Position numbers and translations under genes: made by a program. From Oscillospiraceae bacterium (GTDB lineage Bacteria; Bacillota_A; Clostridia; Oscillospirales; Oscillospiraceae): a DNA stretch of 35,672 nt. The stretch lies in NCBI GenBank assembly GCA_017539885.1, contig JAFYCC010000014.1, forward strand, positions 1-35,672. Direction: 5' to 3'. Under the pieces are notes generated by a model. The model had not been told where the DNA came from and did no database searches. It was given only the letters and a program-made list of their open reading frames with translations. This document shows, one piece after another, positions 16,208 through 23,881 of the stretch (the first letter of the stretch is position 1; the number at the start of each line of letters is the position of its first letter).

Positions 16208-16858
16208 ATGGAGAACAACATTACGGAACTGGTCTTCATCCTTGACCGCAGCGGCTCCATGTCGGGGCTGGAGGGCGACACCATCGGCGGCTTCAACTCT
16301 ATGCTCGCAAAGCAGAAAAAAGAGCCGGGCGAGTGCCTCGTCTCGACGGTTCTCTTCGACAACGAGAGCATGGTGCTGCACGACCGCGTCCCTCTCGACG
16401 AGGTGCCGGACATGACTGAGAAGGACTACAGCGTGCGCGGCTGCACGGCGCTTCTCGACGCGCTCGGCGGCGCGATCCACCACATCGGCAACATCCACAA
16501 GTACGCCCGGCGGGAGGACGTGCCCGAGCACACGGTCTTCGTCATCACCACGGACGGCATGGAAAACGCCTCCCGCCGCTACAGCGCCGAGCAGGTCAGG
16601 AAGATGATCGAACGGCAGAAGGAAAAGTACGGCTGGGAGTTCCTGTTCCTCGCGGCGAACATTGACGCGGTGCAGACAGCGGCGCGATACGGCATCGGCG
16701 GAGATCGCGCGGTCAACTATCACGCGGACAGACGGGGCACAGAGCTGGTGTATGAGGCAGTCTCCGCGGCCGTTGGCAGCATCCGCTGCAAACGCGAGCT
16801 CGGTGCCGGCTGGGCCAGGCCGGTCAGTGAGGACTTCGAGAGCAGGAAGAAAGGCTGA
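16208..16858 (+). CDS. von Willebrand factor A-domain protein
   Basis: A 216-residue cytoplasmic VWA protein. The metal-ion-dependent adhesion site is intact: D13, S15 and S17 in ILDRSGSMSG, T80 in RGCTALLDALGG, and D116 in ITTDGMEN. No membrane anchor or signal is present. It resembles the stand-alone bacterial VWA proteins that bind partner proteins through a divalent metal. Residues 185-216 are basic and probably disordered. The ATG has a strong AAAAGGAGG site inside a palindrome. It is transcribed alone: a hairpin (16873-16917) and a new promoter separate it from the macro-domain gene. A functional link to that gene is suggested only by position. Confidence 0.85.
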   Translation: MENNITELVFILDRSGSMSGLEGDTIGGFNSMLAKQKKEPGECLVSTVLFDNESMVLHDRVPLDEVPDMTEKDYSVRGCTALLDALGGAIHHIGNIHKYARREDVPEHTVFVITTDGMENASRRYSAEQVRKMIERQKEKYGWEFLFLAANIDAVQTAARYGIGGDRAVNYHADRRGTELVYEAVSAAVGSIRCKRELGAGWARPVSEDFESRKKG

Positions 16859-16872
16859 GTCTTACGCATCTC

Positions 16873-16917
16873 AGCGGGAGACGCGGCGGAGGGGAAGCGC
16901 CGTATGCGTCTCCCGCT
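16873..16917 (+). terminator. Hairpin terminator after the VWA gene
   Basis: AGCGGGAGACGC (16873-16884) pairs perfectly with GCGTCTCCCGCT (16906-16917), 12 bp, and the loop contains GGCG/CGCC. No T-run follows, so efficiency is uncertain. An alternative pairing ACGCAT (16864-16869) with ATGCGT (16904-16909) overlaps the same right arm. The last base of the right arm begins the -35 box of the next promoter. Confidence 0.6.
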
Positions 16918-16945
16918 TGCATTCGCGTCTTACCTGCCGTATACT
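16917..16945 (+). promoter_or_regulatory. Promoter for the macro-domain operon
   Basis: TTGCAT (16917-16922), a 17-bp spacer and TATACT (16940-16945). The expected start is near 16952, leaving a leader of about 24 nt that holds GCGAGGTG, the ribosome site for the ATG at 16976. Confidence 0.65.
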
Positions 16946-16975
16946 TAATGCAGAAACGAAAAGCGAGGTGCTTTT

Positions 16976-18034
16976 ATGCCGCTGCAGATCATCCGACAGG
17001 ATATCACCAAGATAGAATGTGACGCCATCGTCAACGCGGCCAACAGCAGCCTGCTCGGCGGAGGCGGCGTGGACGGGGCGATCCACCGCGCCGCGGGGCC
17101 CGGACTTCTCGCCGAGTGCCGCACGCTCGGCGGCTGCCGCACCGGTGAGGCGAAAGCCACGAAGGGTTACTCACTCCCCTGCAAATATGTCATCCACACC
17201 GTAGGCCCGATCTGGAACGGCGGCAGCCATGGAGAACAGGAACTGCTTGCCAACTGCTACCGCAACTCTCTTTCCCTCGCTCTCTCGCTCAACTGTGAGA
17301 GCGTGGCTTTTCCGCTCATCTCTTCAGGCGCTTACGGCTATCCGAAAGACCAGGCGATCCGTGTCGCGGTGGACACGATCGGCGCCTTCCTCGCGCAGTG
17401 CGAGGCGGATATGCTCGTATACCTCATTGTTTTCGGGCACGGCGCATTCAGGATCGGCAGTAAACTCTTCAGCGGCATTCAAAGTTTCATCGATGAGAAC
17501 TACGTCGACACACACACAGATCGTCATCGGGAAAGGCTGAGACGGAGGGCTGCCAGAGAATCAGTTTTAAGAGACGAATCGATCGAAACCTATTCCTTTG
17601 CCGAATCGTGTCCGTCATCCGGCAATGGAGCCGGAGCACGTCCTGCCCAGGCGCCGAATCCTTCGGATCTTGACGATTTCGTCGGGCAGATCGACGAGAG
17701 CTTTCAGCAGATGCTCCTGCGCAAGATCGACGAATCGGGCATGACGGACGCACAGTGCTACAGAAAAGCGAACGTCGACCGCAGGCTGTTCTCGAGGATC
17801 CGAAGCAACCCACTTTACAAGCCAAGCAAGCCGACCGCCATCGCCTTTGCCGTCGCTTTGGAACTGCCGCTCACGGAGACGAAAGACATGCTTAAGAAGG
17901 CCGGCTTTGCGCTCTCGCACAGCAGCAAGTTTGACCTGATCGTGGAGTATTTCATTCGAAACGGAGTCTACGACGTCCTGCAGATCAACGAGGCTCTGTT
18001 CGCATATGACCAGAGTCTGCTCGGGGGACAGTGA
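16976..18034 (+). CDS. Macro-domain protein with C-terminal HTH-like domain
   Basis: A 352-residue fusion. Residues 1-170 are a macro domain, which binds ADP-ribose and often removes it from proteins or nucleic acids. The key segments are [20 protein letters not shown] (18-36, with the conserved Asn20/Asn23 and glycine loop), IHTVGPIW (73-80) and [11 protein letters not shown] (113-123). Residues 171-240 are a hydrophilic linker. Residues about 245-350 are helical and contain an HTH-like stretch ([18 protein letters not shown], then [19 protein letters not shown]) with the spacing of XRE-type domains. Enzymatic residues look intact. It begins an operon with the HExxH gene, which starts 1 nt after its stop. 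The HTH call is from pattern only; RNA or protein binding is an alternative. Confidence 0.82.
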   Translation: MPLQIIRQDITKIECDAIVNAANSSLLGGGGVDGAIHRAAGPGLLAECRTLGGCRTGEAKATKGYSLPCKYVIHTVGPIWNGGSHGEQELLANCYRNSLSLALSLNCESVAFPLISSGAYGYPKDQAIRVAVDTIGAFLAQCEADMLVYLIVFGHGAFRIGSKLFSGIQSFIDENYVDTHTDRHRERLRRRAARESVLRDESIETYSFAESCPSSGNGAGARPAQAPNPSDLDDFVGQIDESFQQMLLRKIDESGMTDAQCYRKANVDRRLFSRIRSNPLYKPSKPTAIAFAVALELPLTETKDMLKKAGFALSHSSKFDLIVEYFIRNGVYDVLQINEALFAYDQSLLGGQ

Positions 18035-18035
18035 C

Positions 18036-18497
18036 ATGACTCGCGATGATCTGACAGCCCTTTTCGAACGCTGGTGCGGAAAGTTGCGCATCACCCCTGA
18101 CTGGGATGTGAAGCTAGAGCTGGTGGATGACCCTGCCTGGCCGAAGACAGGAGATTTCAAGCTTGACTGCGATGACCGCAAGGCGATTCTGCTCCTCAAC
18201 GCCGCAAATCCGAAGCAGGAAAATCTGGAGGAAGTGATCGTACATGAGCTGCTGCATATCAAGCTCTATCCACTCGACCAGTTCACGGAATCACTGATCC
18301 AAAGCGGTTATGAGGAAGGCACGCGGGGACATGATCTGGCTTACCGCACGTTCTTTATGACGCTGGAACAGACAGTGGAGGAACTGGCCAAGTGCTTTCT
18401 TCTGGAATTCGGCGAAAACAAAGTTCTCTCCTACGGACGCTGTGATAGGCAGAAATCCTTCAATGAACTGTACGAGGGCCTTGCAAATCTTGAATGA
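18036..18497 (+). CDS. HExxH zinc-metallopeptidase-like protein
   Basis: A 153-residue soluble protein with a clear zinc motif: H70-E71-L-L-H74 in VIVHELLHIKLYP, and E115/E116 about 42 residues later (EQTVEELAK) as a candidate third ligand. The strand ILLLNAANP (51-59) just before the motif is typical of the edge strand in small gluzincin-like proteins such as SprT or ImmA/IrrE. No signal peptide is seen, so it acts in the cytoplasm. The ATG at 18036 follows the macro-domain stop by 1 nt with GGGGGA upstream, so the pair is co-translated. A strong terminator follows. I cannot name the exact family. The pairing with an HTH-bearing protein recalls XRE/ImmA pairs, which is inference. Confidence 0.72.
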   Translation: MTRDDLTALFERWCGKLRITPDWDVKLELVDDPAWPKTGDFKLDCDDRKAILLLNAANPKQENLEEVIVHELLHIKLYPLDQFTESLIQSGYEEGTRGHDLAYRTFFMTLEQTVEELAKCFLLEFGENKVLSYGRCDRQKSFNELYEGLANLE

Positions 18498-18502
18498 TGC
18501 GA

Positions 18503-18555
18503 AACGGAGAGACAGCGCGGCGGTATGACCGATGCGCTGTCTCTCCGTTCTTTTC
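18503..18555 (+). terminator. Intrinsic terminator after the macro/HExxH operon
   Basis: A perfect 16-bp stem, AACGGAGAGACAGCGC (18503-18518) with GCGCTGTCTCTCCGTT (18534-18549), followed by CTTTT. This is one of the strongest hairpins in the window. Confidence 0.88.
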
Positions 18556-18636
18556 TCTGCGACGCAGTTCAAATTTTTCCGCCCGGCTTCCGGGGGAAGC
18601 CAGCCCGCCGCGGTGAAGATAAGGAAAAGCATTGTC

Positions 18637-18665
18637 TTGCCGCCGCGCCCGTGGTAAAATATAAT
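18637..18665 (+). promoter_or_regulatory. Promoter for the histidine kinase operon
   Basis: TTGCCG (18637-18642), a 17-bp spacer and a perfect TATAAT (18660-18665), with transcription expected near 18672. The kinase ribosome site GGAAGGAG (18690-18697) and ATG at 18707 follow. Confidence 0.7.
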
Positions 18666-18706
18666 GTCAGTACAACAGCGCGGCAACAACGGAAGGAGCG
18701 TGTCCC

Positions 18707-20422
18707 ATGCCCAGAGCATACGCGGTGATCAGCCTCTCCGGCGAGAAGAAGCGCATACTCGCCCAAAGCGCAGGTTTCGACCCCTGCGACATAACGAAAA
18801 AGGTCACGCTCTCCGACGGCACGGAGCTCTGGATCTCCGGCCGCGATGAGCTGCTGGACGTAAACGCGCAGCTGCAGCGCAGCCTTCAGGAGGCGCAGGC
18901 AGCCAATGCCGCCAAGGAGAACTTTCTCAGCAGCATGTCTCACGACATCCGCACGCCAATGAACGCCATCATCGGTATGACCGCTCTCGCCAAAAGCCAC
19001 ATCGATGAAAAATCCCGCGTGGCGGATTCTCTGAGCAAGATCGAGACCGCCAGCGCTCATCTGATGAATCTGATTAACGAGGTCCTGGATATGTCGCGCA
19101 TCAACTCGGGCAGGCTCGATCTGACCGAGGAGCCGTTCTCGCTGAGCGATCTGCTGCATGACACACTGGTCATCGTACGACCGCAGGCTGCCCAGCGAAA
19201 ACACGCGTTCCATTTCCAGGTCGGGGAGATCGTCTCTGAGAGCCTGTACGGGGACCCCACGCGTCTGCGGCAGATATTCGTGAATATCATCAGCAACTCC
19301 GTCAAGTATACGAACGAAGGCGGACGCATTGATGTCTCCGTCGAACAGCGCAGACTATCCGAGCGCTGCCAGCTCACCTTCCGCTGCCGTGACAACGGCG
19401 TAGGCATGGACGAGGAGTTCCTGCGGCGCATCTTCGATCCCTTTGAGCGTGAGAGCACGACGACCCTTTCCGGCGTGGAGGGCACGGGCCTGGGCATGAG
19501 CATCGTCAAGAGCCTCATCGACGCCATGACCGGCACGATCGATATAGAAAGCAAGCCCGGCGAGGGAACGCTTGTCACGGTACGCATGCCGCTGCGCTAC
19601 GAGCCGGACGGAGTGGATGCCGCCGCCCTGCGCGAGCGCCGCTTCCTGATCGTCGAGGCGGATGAGGAACAGCGTGCCGCCTTTATGAGCTGCCTTGATG
19701 AGTTTTCTATCCCCTACTCGCTCGTCGGTTCCTCTCCTGAAGCGATCGCCGCGCTCACTGACGCCGAATTCCGCGGTGAGCGCTTTGACGCGGTCATCCT
19801 GGGAAAGGAACAGACTGAGTCGGCCGGCGTGTTCGAACTGGCCGAATACATCCACGGCTCGAATCCGCGGCTTCCGATTCTCCTCGCAGGTGAGCAGAAC
19901 TGGGATGAGATCGAGTATCGCGCCAACCGCTGCGGAATCGAGCGTTTTATCCCGACGCCCTTCTTCCGCAAATCTCTCGTCGATGCCCTCCTCGGCGCCC
20001 TGCAGGGCAATGACGGTGAAAACCTCGTTCTTGCCACGCTGGACCTGCGCGGTAAACATTTGCTTCTTGTGGAGGACAACGCAATCAACCGCGAGATTGC
20101 CATGGAGCTGCTCAGCGTGACAAACGCCGAAATCGACGCGGCGGAGAACGGGCAGCTTGCGCTCGACAGCTTCTTCGGAAAGCCGGAGGGCTATTACGAT
20201 CTCATCCTGATGGATGTGCAGATGCCGGTGATGGACGGCTATTCCGCCACGCAGCGCATCCGCGCATCGGACAGAGCGGATGCAAAGACCGTAAAGATCT
20301 ACGCCATGACTGCCAACGCTTTCGCCGAAGATGTAGCCAAAGCGCGGGAATCGGGCATGGACGGACACATAGCAAAGCCCGTCGATCTTCAGAAGCTGAC
20401 ACAGGTGCTCAGCCGCATCTGA
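18707..20422 (+). CDS. Hybrid histidine kinase with one degenerate and one intact receiver domain
   Basis: A 571-residue soluble hybrid kinase. A short N-terminal strand-rich region (1-50) and a coiled coil (50-70) lead to the HisKA domain, with phosphorylated His79 in SMSHDIRTPMN. The ATPase domain (about 180-296) has the N-box N193/N197, DNGVGMD (229-235) and GTGLGMS (259-265). A pseudo-receiver (about 311-430) has Gly366 where the phospho-Asp should be (DAVILGKEQ). The C-terminal receiver (450-570) is intact, with D503 in LMDVQMPVMD and K557 in IAKPVD. It has no membrane span, so the signal is cytoplasmic. It has its own promoter; the next gene starts 34 nt after its stop and is the likely downstream partner. 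Confidence 0.92.
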   Translation: MPRAYAVISLSGEKKRILAQSAGFDPCDITKKVTLSDGTELWISGRDELLDVNAQLQRSLQEAQAANAAKENFLSSMSHDIRTPMNAIIGMTALAKSHIDEKSRVADSLSKIETASAHLMNLINEVLDMSRINSGRLDLTEEPFSLSDLLHDTLVIVRPQAAQRKHAFHFQVGEIVSESLYGDPTRLRQIFVNIISNSVKYTNEGGRIDVSVEQRRLSERCQLTFRCRDNGVGMDEEFLRRIFDPFERESTTTLSGVEGTGLGMSIVKSLIDAMTGTIDIESKPGEGTLVTVRMPLRYEPDGVDAAALRERRFLIVEADEEQRAAFMSCLDEFSIPYSLVGSSPEAIAALTDAEFRGERFDAVILGKEQTESAGVFELAEYIHGSNPRLPILLAGEQNWDEIEYRANRCGIERFIPTPFFRKSLVDALLGALQGNDGENLVLATLDLRGKHLLLVEDNAINREIAMELLSVTNAEIDAAENGQLALDSFFGKPEGYYDLILMDVQMPVMDGYSATQRIRASDRADAKTVKIYAMTANAFAEDVAKARESGMDGHIAKPVDLQKLTQVLSRI

Positions 20423-20456
20423 AAACGGCACATTCTTGAGGAAAGGAGGCGCTGAA

Positions 20457-22277
20457 ATGCTGCCTTATCAGGCGCAATACGTGAGCAATACGCGGGAGAT
20501 CGCGGCGCTGCGGGATTTCTATGCTGTCGACGCCTCCGACTTCGGGAACTGGTACGCACTCCAGCACCGCTCCGCCGACCGCGTCGAGCAGCTGCGGCGG
20601 GACAACAACGCGCTTTTGAGCAGTTTCCTGTTTCCGCAGCTGGACGATCTGTTCAACGCCTCGCCGGAGGATATCGCTGCGCTGGTGGCTTTCGGTGACG
20701 AACTTCTCGACGGCAAAGTCAATCTCGACTGCGGCGTCTATGTCCTCATCCACGACTCTCTGCTCAGTCTCTGCCGCAGCCGCCGCGACCGTGACGGAGT
20801 CATCCGGGAGCTCTACAAGCTCGGCATGGGGCTGTACTATCAGGACCGGATGGTACTGGGCGTCGACGACGAACACGTACGTGCCTTCCGTTTCCGCAAC
20901 GAGATGGTGTTCACCGAAGCCGGATCCTACCTGAAGTTCTTTGATGAGTTCGATCGCGAGGAGACCAAGGGCTACGTTATCCGCTCGCTTGCCAATGTAG
21001 CTATCTGCGCACAGGACAAAAAGCGGCGCATCGCCATCACCTCGCGCATCCTCCGGATCGTGCGCGACGACTATTACCGTTCGCTCGCGCCCGGCCTGCC
21101 CTGGGATGCCTTCCTGCAGAAATCCCTGCAGCAGATGTCCTCGAACCGGAGCATCATGTCCAAGGGCGGTCTGAGCAAGGAGGAACTCGCAGCGGTTCTG
21201 GACGCCTGTTACGAGGTGTTCAAGCCCGAGCAGAATTCGGCAGAACCCAACGTGCGCTGGCTCTGGCCATACTATGAGATGGAATACACATGCGGCTTTG
21301 TAGATCTGCCGACCACACTGGACCGCATGGAGATGCTCATCAGGCGTGCGAAAAGCGATCAGTTTGACGTGTCCGGTCTCTACGCCAACGTGCAGTTGCC
21401 TATCTATTACGGCAGGCTTCTCCAGGATAATCCTTTCATGAAGGAGCGCGAGAAGCGTCTTCGTTTCCTTGAGCAAGCCTATGGGAAGATGCTCCGCACG
21501 CTCATGAGCTACCCCCTTGACCAGTCCAATGAAGCTTTCCGCTATGACGTTACTCTCGTGTTCTCGGAGTACTACGACTACGATCCGGACGGCGCGCAGA
21601 GCTATCGTGCAGTCACCGAACAGCTGATCCGCCGCCTGTTCAGCCGCTACTATATCCGTTCACGCCGTGCGGGAAGGCTCATGACATGCCTGGCGAACGC
21701 CATTTTTAAGGACGATCCGGCTTTTTTCGATGACATCGACTTTCTCCGAGTCCTCAAGGAACCGGTCGAAAAGAAAAGGGCCATCCTCGAGTACGCCGAC
21801 GCCTGTGCCCTTTATTACGACTTTGGTCTGCTCAAGACGGATCTTGAGCATCTGCGCAGCGTACGCGAACTGTTCGAGGCTGAGTCATTGATGATGCGGC
21901 TGCATACGGTAGCCGGCCACGACGACCTGGCGCGATGCCCTTCCACCGCGATATACGCGGATATCGCGCTCGGGCACCATGCCCGGTACGGCGGTGCGGG
22001 CGGATATCCGTCAGATTACGTGCGTACGGCCTCGCCCTACCGGCAGATGACTGACGTGGCTGCCGTCGCTGCCTATATGATCGATCATTTCAGCGGCAAC
22101 GCGGAGTCTCTTTTCGACGAGATTGCCGGGCAGGCACGCAGGCACTTCTCCCCTATCGTCACTTCCTATCTGAGCGACAAGATCCTTCGCAGCCAGCTTG
22201 CTGAAGTATTATGCGGCAGCGACGAGTCTGACTACCGTGAGATGTATGACCTGATCACGACCCTGCCGGAGACATAG
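20457..22277 (+). CDS. Large helical protein with degenerate HD-GYP-like domain
   Basis: A 606-residue soluble protein. Residues 1-400 are helical and poorly conserved, possibly TPR-like. The C-terminal ~200 residues align with the HD-GYP domain of the protein at 32234: ALYYDFGL (451-458) replaces the HDIGK motif, so His is Tyr454 while Asp455 remains and Lys is lost. H483, the G-H-H of GHHARYGGAGGYP (506-518) and GYP itself are kept. The first His of the family is not found and the late Asp (AADCLD in the paralogue) is replaced. Metal-dependent phosphodiesterase activity is therefore unlikely; a binding or regulatory role is more probable. The ATG at 20457 has AAAGGAGG (20442-20449). It is cotranscribed with the hybrid kinase and ends at a strong terminator. 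Confidence 0.75.
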   Translation: MLPYQAQYVSNTREIAALRDFYAVDASDFGNWYALQHRSADRVEQLRRDNNALLSSFLFPQLDDLFNASPEDIAALVAFGDELLDGKVNLDCGVYVLIHDSLLSLCRSRRDRDGVIRELYKLGMGLYYQDRMVLGVDDEHVRAFRFRNEMVFTEAGSYLKFFDEFDREETKGYVIRSLANVAICAQDKKRRIAITSRILRIVRDDYYRSLAPGLPWDAFLQKSLQQMSSNRSIMSKGGLSKEELAAVLDACYEVFKPEQNSAEPNVRWLWPYYEMEYTCGFVDLPTTLDRMEMLIRRAKSDQFDVSGLYANVQLPIYYGRLLQDNPFMKEREKRLRFLEQAYGKMLRTLMSYPLDQSNEAFRYDVTLVFSEYYDYDPDGAQSYRAVTEQLIRRLFSRYYIRSRRAGRLMTCLANAIFKDDPAFFDDIDFLRVLKEPVEKKRAILEYADACALYYDFGLLKTDLEHLRSVRELFEAESLMMRLHTVAGHDDLARCPSTAIYADIALGHHARYGGAGGYPSDYVRTASPYRQMTDVAAVAAYMIDHFSGNAESLFDEIAGQARRHFSPIVTSYLSDKILRSQLAEVLCGSDESDYREMYDLITTLPET

Positions 22278-22289
22278 AAATGCAGGAAT

Positions 22290-22330
22290 GATTTCACCCA
22301 GAGGCTTTTTGCCTCTGGGTGAAATCTTTA
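22290..22330. terminator. Terminator between convergent genes
   Basis: A perfect 16-bp stem, GATTTCACCCAGAGGC (22290-22305) with GCCTCTGGGTGAAATC (22311-22326), and a TTTTT loop, followed on the plus strand by TTTA. It ends the kinase operon and, from the other side, may also serve the leftward DUF4177 gene that stops at 22341. Confidence 0.88.
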
Positions 22331-22340
22331 TGTGGTTTCT

Positions 22341-22541
22341 TTATACTTCTCTGCGGAAAGTTACGATAAACGCGCCCTTGATCTGCGAGGACGTAGCCAT
22401 GTAGTCATAGGTCGCCAGTTCCCATCCCTCAGCCGAACGCTGATTGAGCAGCTCGTCTAACTCGGCAGCATCGCGGCTGTTGGCTTTGTCGGACCAGAAC
22501 TTTGTACCGACGAAGAGGATTTCAGTCTTATAGATATACAT
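22341..22541 (-). CDS. DUF4177 domain protein
   Basis: A 66-residue protein that fits DUF4177: KTEILFVGTKFW at the start, a helical LDELLNQRSAEGWELATYDY, and a closing strand GAFIVTFRRE. The E-G-W-E-L pattern is the family's most recognisable feature. Function is unknown. The start is the ATG at 22541, set by GAAGGAGG upstream; the open frame extends further but those codons lie in the SPFH gene end. It is 19 nt after the SPFH stop and is clearly cotranscribed with it, ending at the shared terminator. Confidence 0.78.
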   Translation of the reverse strand: MYIYKTEILFVGTKFWSDKANSRDAAELDELLNQRSAEGWELATYDYMATSSQIKGAFIVTFRREV

Positions 22542-22560
22542 ATCGGTTTCCTCCTTCTCA

Positions 22561-23487
22561 TCATTCGCCGTCTGCTGACTCGGGCAGAGGCTCTCTCGCG
22601 CCGGTTCCGAGCAGGTCGCCGGCATTGATGAGCAGCCCGCCGCCTTCACCGGTCACGATGCGGGGAAGCTGACCGTTCCAGCTGTTGGCGTAGGTATAGT
22701 CGATCAGGTTCTGCGTAAGGGACTCGGAGATCATGCGGTTTGCCTCTGCTTCCGCCTCAGCGCGTGCGAGCACTTCGTAAGCGGCTGCATCGGCATCGAT
22801 CTTTTTGATCTCGGCAGCCGCCTCACTCTCGATGACGCGCTGCTCGGCTTCAGTCTGTGCTCGCAGCTTATTCTGCTGGGCGACCTGCTTGGCCTCGACA
22901 GCGTTGGTGAACACGTCAGTAAAGTCCATATTCTCGATGCTCGTGCCGACCAGTTCGATGTTGTAGACCGCAAGCTTGGCAGAGAGGATGTCTTCGATCT
23001 CTCTGGCGAGGCTGTCGCGCATGGCAACCAGCGCCTCCGCGGTGTAGCGGGCCGTAGCGACCTTGACGCTCTCGGCGATGTTCGGGGCGATCACGACATC
23101 ATAGTAGCTGGTGCCTACCGTGGAGAACAGCGTCATGGCGTCAGCCTTGCGGATCTGATAGTTTACCGTGTAGGAGACGTTGACCTCCTGGATGTCCGAG
23201 CTGAAGCAGGGCAGTTCGATGGTATGCTTCTGCACACGGTTGTCCATGCGCACGACCTGTTTCCACGGCGCGACCAGATGTGCGCCGGAGTCAAGTGTAT
23301 AGTTTTCCACGCGGCCAAAGGTCGTCACGACGCCGGTGTGACCGGCGGGCACTGTGCGCACGCTGCCGAGAAGCAGCAGTGCCACGACGACGATCGCGGT
23401 GATGGCGGCAATGAAGCCCTTACGGAGCTTTGCGGCGGTAATGATCCCGCCGATCAAAACGAGTGCTGCAAGAACGACAGCGATCAT
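22561..23487 (-). CDS. SPFH/prohibitin (Band 7) membrane protein
   Basis: A 308-residue SPFH-family protein. Two hydrophobic segments (about 1-18 and 26-46) precede the SPFH domain, which starts with RTVPAGHTGVVTTFGRVE and runs to about 200. A charged Ala/Glu coiled coil (about 195-255: QNKLRAQTEAEQRVIESEAA) follows, then a short tail. These proteins form large ring-like assemblies on membranes and help organise or protect membrane proteins. The ATG at 23487 has AAAGGAG upstream. It is the first gene after a long structured leader with an attenuator and is followed by a DUF4177 gene. No NfeD-type protease partner is adjacent. Confidence 0.9.
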   Translation of the reverse strand: MIAVVLAALVLIGGIITAAKLRKGFIAAITAIVVVALLLLGSVRTVPAGHTGVVTTFGRVENYTLDSGAHLVAPWKQVVRMDNRVQKHTIELPCFSSDIQEVNVSYTVNYQIRKADAMTLFSTVGTSYYDVVIAPNIAESVKVATARYTAEALVAMRDSLAREIEDILSAKLAVYNIELVGTSIENMDFTDVFTNAVEAKQVAQQNKLRAQTEAEQRVIESEAAAEIKKIDADAAAYEVLARAEAEAEANRMISESLTQNLIDYTYANSWNGQLPRIVTGEGGGLLINAGDLLGTGAREPLPESADGE

Positions 23488-23575
23488 GGTTTTCTCCTTT
23501 CTCTGCGCCTGATGCGCGTGTTGGAAACTGTTTCTTGTTCAGCCGGCTGCTCACTTCGTTCTTCACCTCCCGCAT

Positions 23576-23610
23576 AAAAAAGGAGACCATACCGGCTCAG
23601 GTAAAGTCTC
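23576..23610 (-). terminator. Attenuator hairpin in the SPFH leader
   Basis: On the minus strand GAGACTTTACC (23610-23600), loop TGAGCC and GGTATGGTCTC (23593-23583) form a stem with two mismatched positions, followed by CTTTTTT (23582-23576). It lies about 90 nt before the SPFH start. Its left arm is the same sequence as the 3' strand of the proposed aptamer P1 helix, so the two folds exclude each other. Confidence 0.75.
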
Positions 23611-23718
23611 GTTGAAATAATCGGTTTATTTCCGCGTTTCCGGGCGGTATCGCATTTTTCTTACCGCCGCTCTGACGGTCCCGCGCCCCCGGGATCCCGG
23701 GGGAACGACTCCCTTTCC
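23600..23718 (-). promoter_or_regulatory. Candidate yybP-ykoY (manganese) riboswitch aptamer
   Basis: The minus-strand leader begins GGAAAGGGAGTCG (23718-23706) and ends AACGAGACTTTACC (23613-23600). This matches by eye the start (GG-AAAG-GGAGUAG) and the end (GCAAGAC-CUUUGCC) that I remember for yybP-ykoY RNAs. One G fewer on the 5' side is balanced by one C fewer on the 3' side, so P1 stays paired. Between them lie a GC-rich hairpin (CCCCCGGG/CCCGGGGG), a long arm with GGCGGTA/TACCGCC, and GAAATAA/TTATTTC just before the conserved 3' element, an arrangement like the known fold. P1 formation would block the attenuator at 23576-23610, so the ligand would turn genes on. The GGAGU-C-G form, with C in place of the usual A, is a departure. 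The ligand is inferred only. Confidence 0.5.
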
Positions 23719-23728
23719 TTTCGAGACC

Positions 23729-23757
23729 ATCTTAGCATATTGTCAATTAATTGTCAA
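23729..23757 (-). promoter_or_regulatory. Strong promoter for the SPFH leader
   Basis: On the minus strand TTGACA (23757-23752), a 17-bp spacer and TAAGAT (23734-23729). The -35 box is part of a tandem TTGACAAT-TAA-TTGACAAT. The predicted start near 23722 places the 5' end of the RNA almost exactly at the start of the proposed aptamer. Confidence 0.8.
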
Positions 23758-23881
23758 GAAAAATCGTCAAATAATTAACGCAATTGTCTTCTGCTCTGGT
23801 TTTCCGGCAGGCCGGGCGCCAGTTCCCTGTGAGTACGGCTGTGCGCGAAAACGCGCCTCTGCGCGGTTCCGGTACTGCTGT
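23758..23881. other. Intergenic stretch with no gene seen
   Basis: This lies between the SPFH promoter and the end of the leftward TfoX gene. It is AT-rich next to the promoter (an UP-element-like run) and GC-rich further right, where a small GCGCG/CGCGC hairpin near 23846-23861 could mark the end of the TfoX transcript; it lacks a T-run. No open frame or RNA gene is apparent. Confidence 0.4.

Noticed and set aside
16976..18497. DarTG-type toxin-antitoxin pair
   Set aside because: There is a macro domain but no DarT-like ADP-ribosyltransferase next to it; the neighbour is an HExxH protein.
20409..21476. 355-codon open frame on the minus strand
   Set aside because: Antisense to the degenerate HD-GYP gene, no ribosome site or family motif.
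23600..23718. T-box or S-box leader
   Set aside because: The T-box antiterminator core and the S-box conserved loops are not present; the ends fit yybP-ykoY better.
23741..23757. Tandem TTGACAAT as replication iterons
   Set aside because: Only two copies, and the second is the -35 box of a promoter with exact 17-bp spacing.
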